From positions 1 to 7,275 of the forward strand of contig JAUYEQ010000414.1 of the NCBI GenBank assembly GCA_030691295.1: a stretch of DNA of 7,275 nucleotides. The letters run 5' to 3'. This stretch comes from Bacteroidota bacterium (GTDB lineage: Bacteria > Bacteroidota > Bacteroidia > Bacteroidales > Prolixibacteraceae). Of the stretch, positions 1 to 4,308 are shown piece after piece. The notes below the pieces were generated by a model. It was not told the origin of the DNA and made no database searches. It worked only from the letters and a program-made list of their open reading frames with translations. The position numbers and the translations under genes are program-made. Position 1 is the stretch's first letter, and each line of letters begins with the position of its first letter.

Positions 1-1000
1 CAATTAAAAAACTACCCGTTGGATCGAGGGTAAAATTACGCGGCCAGTTTCCCTCAACAGAAATGGTTTGAATCATTTCAAGCCTTCCGCTCATTTGGTC
101 GCGCTTGAAAACGGCAATGCTGTTGTGTCCGCGGTTCGAACCGTAAACAAAACGACCATCAGCCGACAGATGAATATCAGCACACCAGCTTTCCCCGGTA
201 AAATCTTTCGGCAGGGTTTTGATTGTCTGAACCTCTTTCCATACGCCACCATATTTCATCAAAACTGTAATTGTGGAGTTCAACTCGTTGATGACATAAA
301 TAAATTGCCCGTCAGGAGAAAAATCGAAATGACGCGGACCGGAACCCGGAGCAAGTTTCACAAATGGTTGGGCATTGGGCGAAAGAGGTTTGCTACCGGT
401 TCCAACCTGGTAAATTTTCAACTGGTCGATACCCAAATCGGCTGCATATAAAAGCTTTCCGGAAGGATCAAACCGTGCAGAATGGGCATGTGGTTCGGTT
501 TGACGACCCGGGAACGGCCCGCTTCCTGAATGTTGAACTGTCTGTATATTTTCCGACAGACTTCCATCAGGAAGCACATTAAATAAGGAAAGATTTCCGC
601 CGGAATAATTCGAAGTCACTACTTTCTTTCCATCCGGAGAAATGCAAACGTGACATGGATTCGCACCAAAGGTAAGCACGCGGTTGAGCAAACTTAAATG
701 TCCGGTTTTTTCAATCCGAAAAGCAGAAACACCTCCGCTGTGCTTCTCATCAAGATTATCGACCTCGCCAACCGAGTACAAATATTTTTTATCGGGCGAG
801 ATGGTAAGAAATGAAGGATTATTGCTGACAACCGGTATTTTCAGATCAACAAGTTTTCCTGTCCGATCGTCGAACGAATACACAAAAATACCATTGGCCA
901 TGCCTTTGGTATAGGTTCCAACATACATGATGTGCCTTTTTGCCTGGGCAGGCATCCCAAAAATGGAAATACCGAATACAAACAGCAGAATTAGTTTCAT
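1..1000 (-). CDS. Secreted lactonase-family seven-bladed beta-propeller protein (YbhE/Pgl-like), C-terminus cut by window edge
   Basis: Seen: an open frame on the minus strand from ATG at 1000-998 gives 333 codons with no stop before the left edge, so the 3' end lies outside. Residues 1-20 form a signal peptide (K2, hydrophobic core LILLFVFGISIF, AQA-K cleavage-like site) without a lipobox cysteine. The mature part carries lactonase-family (PF10282) hallmarks: MYVGTYTKG near 25-33, NPCHVCISPDG (114-124), SNYSGGNLSLF (130-140), EPHAHSA (169-175), GPRHF (221-225), SNRGHNSIAVF (288-298) and NWPRNFTLDPTG (318-329). E. coli Pgl is about 331 residues, so roughly 30-40 C-terminal residues are probably missing. 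Known of the family: Pgl hydrolyses 6-phosphogluconolactone in the cytoplasm. A signal peptide places this one in the periplasm or outside, so that substrate is doubtful; a sugar-lactone role is only inference. It diverges from the SMP-30-like gene at 1085. Confidence 0.93.
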   Translation of the reverse strand, partial: MKLILLFVFGISIFGMPAQAKRHIMYVGTYTKGMANGIFVYSFDDRTGKLVDLKIPVVSNNPSFLTISPDKKYLYSVGEVDNLDEKHSGGVSAFRIEKTGHLSLLNRVLTFGANPCHVCISPDGKKVVTSNYSGGNLSLFNVLPDGSLSENIQTVQHSGSGPFPGRQTEPHAHSARFDPSGKLLYAADLGIDQLKIYQVGTGSKPLSPNAQPFVKLAPGSGPRHFDFSPDGQFIYVINELNSTITVLMKYGGVWKEVQTIKTLPKDFTGESWCADIHLSADGRFVYGSNRGHNSIAVFKRDQMSGRLEMIQTISVEGNWPRNFTLDPTGSFLI

Positions 1001-1084
1001 GGTAATATTTTTGTGGTTCTGATTAACAAATTTGAAATTGCATTGTTTTACTTAAAACGAATTCAAATTTATAAAATTATAGCT
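1001..1084. promoter_or_regulatory. Divergent intergenic promoter region with a 9-bp inverted repeat
   Basis: Seen: 84 AT-rich bases separate the two divergent start codons. They contain an exact inverted repeat, AAATTTGAA (1028-1036) and TTCAAATTT (1062-1070), with 25 bases between the arms. Matches to the Bacteroidota -7 element TAnnTTTG occur on both strands: TATTTTTG at 1006-1013 (plus) and TAAATTTG at 1064-1071 (minus). Neither has a convincing TTG at about -33, and in such AT-rich DNA both the repeat and the -7 matches could arise by chance. Inference: both promoters lie here, perhaps sharing an operator. The exact sites are uncertain. Confidence 0.35.
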
Positions 1085-1909
1085 ATGAAACTACGAAACA
1101 TTTTTCTGTTCATGATGGTGTTAATTGGGTTTTCAGTTAACTCACAAACCCTAACAAAAATCTGGACGACTTCCGAAGGTCTTAAAACTCCTGAATCTGC
1201 TTTGTTTGATGAAAAAACAAACAATATTTATGTGACCAATATTGATGGTGATGCTTCTGTAAAAGATGGGAATGGGTTTATTTCAATTCTTGATTTAGAC
1301 GGAAAAATAAAAAATTTAAAATGGGTTACCGGTTTGAATGCCCCAAAAGGCCAGGCCATACACAACGGAATACTTTATGTGTCCGATATTGATGAATTGG
1401 TAATCATCAACATCAAAGACGCAAAAATTACCAGCAAAGTTAAGCTTGAAAATGCAAAATTCCTGAACGACGTTACTGCTTCTGAAGACGGAACTGTGTT
1501 TGTTACCGATATGCGCGACAATAAAATTTATGTACTTGAAAGTGGGAAATTAATTCTTTGGCTCGAAGACAAGCTAATCGCCAATCCAAATGGGTTGTGG
1601 GCAGAAAAAGGAAAACTCTACATCGGAACCGGACAGATCATTGAAGCTGACATTAAAACAAAAGCGTTAAAAGTTTTGGTTGACAATTGTGGAGGTATCG
1701 ACGGAATAGAAAAGATGGAAAACGGGGAATTCATTTATTCAAACTGGCCCGGTCGCATTTTTGTAACCAAAGGAGCTGAGTCGATTAAATTATTGGATAC
1801 TGTTGACAAAAAGAATACGGCAGACATTGATTATGTCCCCGGTAAAAAGTTGGTATTGGTACCTACCTTCTTGGGAAACAGTGTTGAAGCATACAAACTA
1901 AACCCATAA
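1085..1909 (+). CDS. Secreted SMP-30/gluconolactonase-like six-bladed beta-propeller protein
   Basis: The chosen start (ATG 1085) gives 274 residues beginning with a clear signal peptide, MKLRNIFLFMMVLIGFSVNS followed by Q21. A longer reading from GTG 1013 would add 24 residues that bury the signal, so it is rejected. The mature protein shows repeating propeller-strand patterns (NNIYVTNIDG, GILYVSDIDE, GTVFVTDM, GKLYIGTG). It also has residues that fit the metal ligands of the SMP-30 family: E37 in PESALFDE, N128 in FLND, N169 in NPNGLW and D206 in GIDGIE. These assignments come from motif resemblance, not an alignment. Family members bind Ca2+/Zn2+ and many hydrolyse sugar lactones; others are non-enzymatic propellers, so the substrate is unknown. 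The export signal indicates the periplasm or outside. The CDGSH gene follows after 8 bases, suggesting one transcript, and a lactonase-family gene diverges upstream. Confidence 0.88.
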   Translation: MKLRNIFLFMMVLIGFSVNSQTLTKIWTTSEGLKTPESALFDEKTNNIYVTNIDGDASVKDGNGFISILDLDGKIKNLKWVTGLNAPKGQAIHNGILYVSDIDELVIINIKDAKITSKVKLENAKFLNDVTASEDGTVFVTDMRDNKIYVLESGKLILWLEDKLIANPNGLWAEKGKLYIGTGQIIEADIKTKALKVLVDNCGGIDGIEKMENGEFIYSNWPGRIFVTKGAESIKLLDTVDKKNTADIDYVPGKKLVLVPTFLGNSVEAYKLNP

Positions 1910-1917
1910 AAATCACC

Positions 1918-2154
1918 ATGGATCAACCTTTAATTGCCGCAAAAAAGCCTGCACAGGTGACACTTGAACCCGGACAATTTTTCTGGTGTGCATGTGGAAG
2001 AAGTTCCAATCAGCCATTTTGCGATGGCTCGCACCTGGGAACAAAATTTACACCGGTACTTTTTAAAATTGCACAAAAGCAGGAAGTATGGCTTTGCCAG
2101 TGCAAAAACACAAAAGATCCACCATTTTGCGACGGAACACACAAGACAATATGA
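1918..2154 (+). CDS. Small protein with two CDGSH iron-sulfur motifs
   Basis: This 78-residue protein is built almost entirely from two CDGSH-type [2Fe-2S] motifs of the form C-x-C-x2-S/T-x3-P-x-C-D-G-S/T-H. The first is C24-A-C26 ... P33-F-C35-D-G-S-H39 and the second is C60-Q-C62 ... P69-F-C71-D-G-T-H75. Each supplies the characteristic three-Cys one-His ligand set, so two clusters per chain are expected. This double-motif layout resembles the CISD3/MiNT type rather than mitoNEET. There is no signal peptide or membrane segment, so it should be cytoplasmic. Known of the family: redox-active, labile [2Fe-2S] clusters implicated in electron transfer or iron/sulfur handling; bacterial roles are poorly defined. 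It starts 8 bases after the secreted propeller gene, implying co-transcription, although the two act in different compartments. The strong terminator at 2352-2390 probably ends this transcript. Confidence 0.93.
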   Translation: MDQPLIAAKKPAQVTLEPGQFFWCACGRSSNQPFCDGSHLGTKFTPVLFKIAQKQEVWLCQCKNTKDPPFCDGTHKTI

Positions 2155-2188
2155 CACGAAACTGTGTGACTATTTAATCTCAATTGGA

Positions 2189-2311
2189 TTGTTCCGTTAG
2201 GAACAAAATATGGGTAGAAATTGAATGATTTATGAATAATTTTTGTCCCGTACGGGACAAAATCTTCAAGAAATATCAACATTTTCTACCCATATTCTTT
2301 CCCTATGGAAA
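2189..2311. repeat. Mirror-symmetric cluster of three related palindromes (REP/BIME-like)
   Basis: Seen: hairpin 1 is TTGTTCC-GTTA-GGAACAA at 2189-2206. The central palindrome at 2241-2262 is perfect, with 11-base arms TTTTGTCCCGT and ACGGGACAAAA. Hairpin 3 is TTTCC-CTAT-GGAAA at 2298-2311. An exact 14-bp inverted repeat, AATATGGGTAGAAA (2207-2220) and TTTCTACCCATATT (2283-2296), encloses the central palindrome; both are centred at 2251.5. Hairpin 1 and the central palindrome align without gaps at an offset of 54 bases, and a T-A pair (2193/2202) becomes C-G (2247/2256). Hairpin 3, read on the other strand, differs from hairpin 1 by a G-C to T-A pair plus a one-base shift. Inference: a composite intergenic repeat related to REP/BIME elements or a small MITE. 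No flanking target duplication or transposase is visible. Confidence 0.75.
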
Positions 2312-2351
2312 ATGTTAACCGACTCTGATTTTCCAAAAAGTAACAGATAAG

Positions 2352-2390
2352 AAAGGATCCGGTCGTAATATGATCGGATCCTTTTATTTT
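2352..2390 (+). terminator. Rho-independent terminator downstream of the propeller-CDGSH unit
   Basis: Arms AAAGGATCCG (2352-2361) and CGGATCCTTT (2375-2384) pair exactly. Inner bases extend the stem to about 14 pairs, including two G-U pairs, closed by the loop UAAUA (2366-2370). A T-rich tract, TTTTATTTTAT, follows on the plus strand, so termination is expected in the plus direction. No adjacent T-run exists on the minus strand. It lies about 200 bases after the CDGSH stop codon, beyond the palindrome cluster, and insulates the kinase gene from upstream transcription. Confidence 0.88.
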
Positions 2391-2426
2391 ATCGGCAGAA
2401 ATATCCACGGAAATTATTATTGTTAG

Positions 2427-2455
2427 TTTTTGACCTGTAAAAAAACCTAACTTTG
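2427..2455 (+). promoter_or_regulatory. Candidate Bacteroidota-type promoter for the histidine kinase operon
   Basis: TAACTTTG at 2448-2455 is an exact match to the TAnnTTTG -7 consensus of Bacteroidota primary sigma promoters. TTTTTG at 2427-2432 could be the -33 element, but the spacing of 15 bases is shorter than the usual 19-21. Another TTG at 2420-2422 would be 25 bases away. Placement just after a terminator and 17 bases before the ATG at 2473 supports a promoter with a very short 5' leader. The -33 part is uncertain. Confidence 0.45.
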
Positions 2456-2472
2456 TTAAAAACTGATTGCAA

Positions 2473-3246
2473 ATGGAACTTCAGATAAAATTATCGCCTT
2501 TGCTTGTTTACAGTGCTGTTTGCGCTCTTCTTGTTTCTCTGTCGGTGATCGTATATTTGATCATCAGACTAAAGAAATCGGAGCATGAAAAACAGACACT
2601 TAAATATAAATATCACGATATCAAAGAAAAATACAACCAGATAGAACTTGCAAATTTGGATTCCAGGCTAAATCCACACCTTTTCAAGAACATACTTAAT
2701 TCCGTTCAGTCACACGCCTACCAAACCTATTTTGCGCTGGATAAATTATCCAATGTGCTGGATTATATCCTTTACGACAGCCGCAGTAAATTCGTCACTC
2801 CGAAGCAGGAAGTTGAATTTGCGCTCAATTTGATTGAAATCAATAAAATTAAACTAAGCCCCCTCTTCGATTTAAAAGTAAAGTTAAAGATCAATGAAAA
2901 TGAGCCGCTGTATCACCAACATTTGCTGGCGCCTTTCATTTCTACTGATTTAATTGAAAACGCCTTTAAACATGCTGATCTGCAAAGCCCGGATGCCTTT
3001 ATTTCAATCGTTTTTGAGTTTTACAACAATACTTTCAGCCTGACAGTTGCCAACCGGATATCAAAAAAAGCGCCGATCAGGAAAGAAAAAAGTGGTTTTG
3101 GAATCGAAGCGCTCGAACAACGCCTGAAAATCATTTACAACGATCATTTCAAGTTCGAACGTTTTACAGAAGACAACATATATATCGCTCACTTAAAAAT
3201 TGACCTGCTTGAATACAAAGCTAAAATGCTTGCTGCTGGACGATGA
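2473..3246 (+). CDS. LytS/YehU-type sensor histidine kinase, single membrane segment
   Basis: ATG 2473 gives 257 residues; an in-frame TTG two codons earlier (2467) is less likely. The layout is one membrane helix (about 9-31), a charged, probably coiled-coil linker (32-63), then a His_kinase domain (PF06580). The phosphoacceptor motif is LNPHLFKNILNSV with H69. Canonical LytS proteins read NPHFLFN, so this belongs to a variant subgroup. The ATPase part shows the N-box LIENAFKHA (160-168) and the glycine box SGFGIEALEQRL (207-218). There is no periplasmic sensor, 5TM-LYT, TPR or two-component propeller region, so the signal may be sensed in the membrane or through a partner. Its C-terminal codons overlap the response regulator by 38-47 bases. 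Inference: it autophosphorylates and passes phosphate to that regulator. A terminator and a TAnnTTTG element directly upstream suggest it leads its own transcript. Confidence 0.92.
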   Translation: MELQIKLSPLLVYSAVCALLVSLSVIVYLIIRLKKSEHEKQTLKYKYHDIKEKYNQIELANLDSRLNPHLFKNILNSVQSHAYQTYFALDKLSNVLDYILYDSRSKFVTPKQEVEFALNLIEINKIKLSPLFDLKVKLKINENEPLYHQHLLAPFISTDLIENAFKHADLQSPDAFISIVFEFYNNTFSLTVANRISKKAPIRKEKSGFGIEALEQRLKIIYNDHFKFERFTEDNIYIAHLKIDLLEYKAKMLAAGR

Positions 3247-3928
3247 ATTGCCGGGGCTTTCGTACCTGAAATTGCTCTGTGAACAGATACCCGAACTTGA
3301 AGTGATCCGGGCTTTTAACGATCCTGAAATATTTCTCAGGGATTTTCCTTCGATGGATTTCGACCTTTGCATTCTCGATATTGAAATGCCCGGAGTCAAT
3401 GGCATACAGATAGCCGAAATACTCAAAGACAAACCGGTAATTTTCACCACTGCTTACAAAGACTATGCAACCAATGCTTTCGAAGTTGACGCCATCGACT
3501 ATGTAATAAAACCGGTAAAACCTGAACGACTTCTGCAAGCTGTAAATAAAGCCATAAACCGGATAAACTCCGTCAGCAAAATCAGGAAACACATCCGTTT
3601 AAATACCGACAAAGGAAACGTCCAGTTATTTTTTGACCAGTTGGTTTACATACATACCTCCGAGATCGACAGCCGCGACAAAACAGCCCTGTTGGAAAAT
3701 GGCGCATTGCTTCAATTGAAGAACATTACATTTGAGAAACTCATTTCCGTTTTACCACCCGACCAGTTTTGCCGTGTCAACAAAAAAGAGCTCATTTCGC
3801 TGAACAAAGTATTATATTTTTCAACCAATCAGATTACCACCAACATTTTTCTCCAGTCAGAAAAGCCTTTGGTACTTACGCTGGGCGAAACTTACCACGA
3901 CGAATTCATAATTAAAACAAGCAGGTAG
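3200..3928 (+). CDS. LytTR-family response regulator, non-ATG start within the kinase gene
   Basis: Numbered from TTG 3200 (242 residues), the receiver domain (about 9-125) has the acidic pair D14-D15 in LLLDDE, phosphoacceptor D60 in ILDIEMPG, T84 in FTTAY and K104 in DYVIKP, so it should be phosphorylatable. A LytTR DNA-binding domain fills about 133-240, with the typical FCRVNKKELISLNKV stretch. The first in-frame ATG (M52) would destroy the receiver, so the start must be non-ATG: TTG 3200, or TTG 3209, which gives MNTKLKCLLLDDE and a more typical N-terminus. Either overlaps the end of the kinase gene, implying translational coupling and fixed stoichiometry. LytTR proteins bind direct-repeat promoter sites. 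Targets are not shown here; the downstream zinc-ribbon/antiporter genes are possible but unproven. No clear terminator follows it. Confidence 0.93.
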   Translation: MTCLNTKLKCLLLDDELPGLSYLKLLCEQIPELEVIRAFNDPEIFLRDFPSMDFDLCILDIEMPGVNGIQIAEILKDKPVIFTTAYKDYATNAFEVDAIDYVIKPVKPERLLQAVNKAINRINSVSKIRKHIRLNTDKGNVQLFFDQLVYIHTSEIDSRDKTALLENGALLQLKNITFEKLISVLPPDQFCRVNKKELISLNKVLYFSTNQITTNIFLQSEKPLVLTLGETYHDEFIIKTSR

Positions 3929-4063
3929 GTTTATTACAGGATTTGACCTTCTTATTACATTTCCGCTCCGGGTTTCCCAAAAAGCCAAGGTTCTTCAGAA
4001 TTTTAAACTCATATTTGAATTGAAATACGATATCAATGGGGTTAATCATTTATTGTTTATAGT

Positions 4064-4291
4064 ATGAAAACCAAAACAACTTATTCAGAATCTGACCTCA
4101 GAAAAGGGATTTGCAAATGTTGCGGAGAAAAGTCGAACAAAATATTAATTGATGATGGTCGCTGCACGAATTGTTCTGAAGAAGAAAAATTCTTCGAGCA
4201 AATCATGCGAAACAAAACAAAAAGGTATAAACTACTAAAATCCATTGGAAGTATGGCCTTAATCAGCCTGATAACAACCGGATACAATTAA
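4064..4291 (+). CDS. Small zinc-ribbon-like protein of unknown function
   Basis: I do not recognise a named family. The 75-residue product has two CxxC knuckles, C17-K-C-C20 (with the extra C19) and C34-T-N-C37, separated by 13 residues containing a short ILIDDG turn. This fits a compact zinc ribbon. The C-terminal half is charged (38-59), then ends in a short hydrophobic stretch, LLKSIGSMALISLI (about 57-70), that might be a marginal membrane anchor or a packing helix. No signal peptide is seen. The antiporter ATG follows 17 bases after its stop, so the two are probably co-transcribed and perhaps translationally coupled. The 135 bases before it contain only a weak promoter match (CATATTTG, one base off TAnnTTTG). 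The gene is probably real because of the cysteine pattern and tight spacing. A role with the antiporter is inference. Confidence 0.62.
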   Translation: MKTKTTYSESDLRKGICKCCGEKSNKILIDDGRCTNCSEEEKFFEQIMRNKTKRYKLLKSIGSMALISLITTGYN

Positions 4292-4308
4292 AACAATTTG
4301 CACCCAAC

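Noticed and set aside
68..914. Three plus-strand open frames (68-451, 364-582, 684-914)
   Set aside because: They are antisense shadows of the minus-strand lactonase gene, which has continuous family motifs; their translations show no recognisable domain and they overlap one another.
1013..1084. Upstream extension of the SMP-30-like gene to a GTG start
   Set aside because: The extra 24 residues precede and would bury a clear signal peptide that begins at the ATG at 1085; this segment is better read as the promoter gap.
2241..2262. Perfect 22-base palindrome as a terminator
   Set aside because: It has T and A flanks but is perfectly self-complementary with essentially no loop, and it belongs to a three-hairpin repeat cluster; a clear terminator lies downstream at 2352-2390.
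2010..2282. Minus-strand frame of 90 residues across the CDGSH gene and the palindromes
   Set aside because: It is antisense to the double CDGSH motif gene and reads through palindromic repeat DNA; no domain is visible.
2189..2311. CRISPR array or insertion sequence interpretation of the repeats
   Set aside because: The repeats are inverted, not direct with regular unique spacers, and no transposase, terminal repeat pair with target duplication, or cas gene is present.
2467..2472. TTG start two codons before the kinase ATG
   Set aside because: The ATG at 2473 is only two codons downstream and a stronger start codon; nothing supports the TTG.
3929..4063. Terminator or regulatory RNA between the response regulator and the zinc-ribbon gene
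   Set aside because: I found only short chance pairings (such as GGG/CCC) and no T-run after a stable stem, so nothing there can be supported beyond a weak promoter match.
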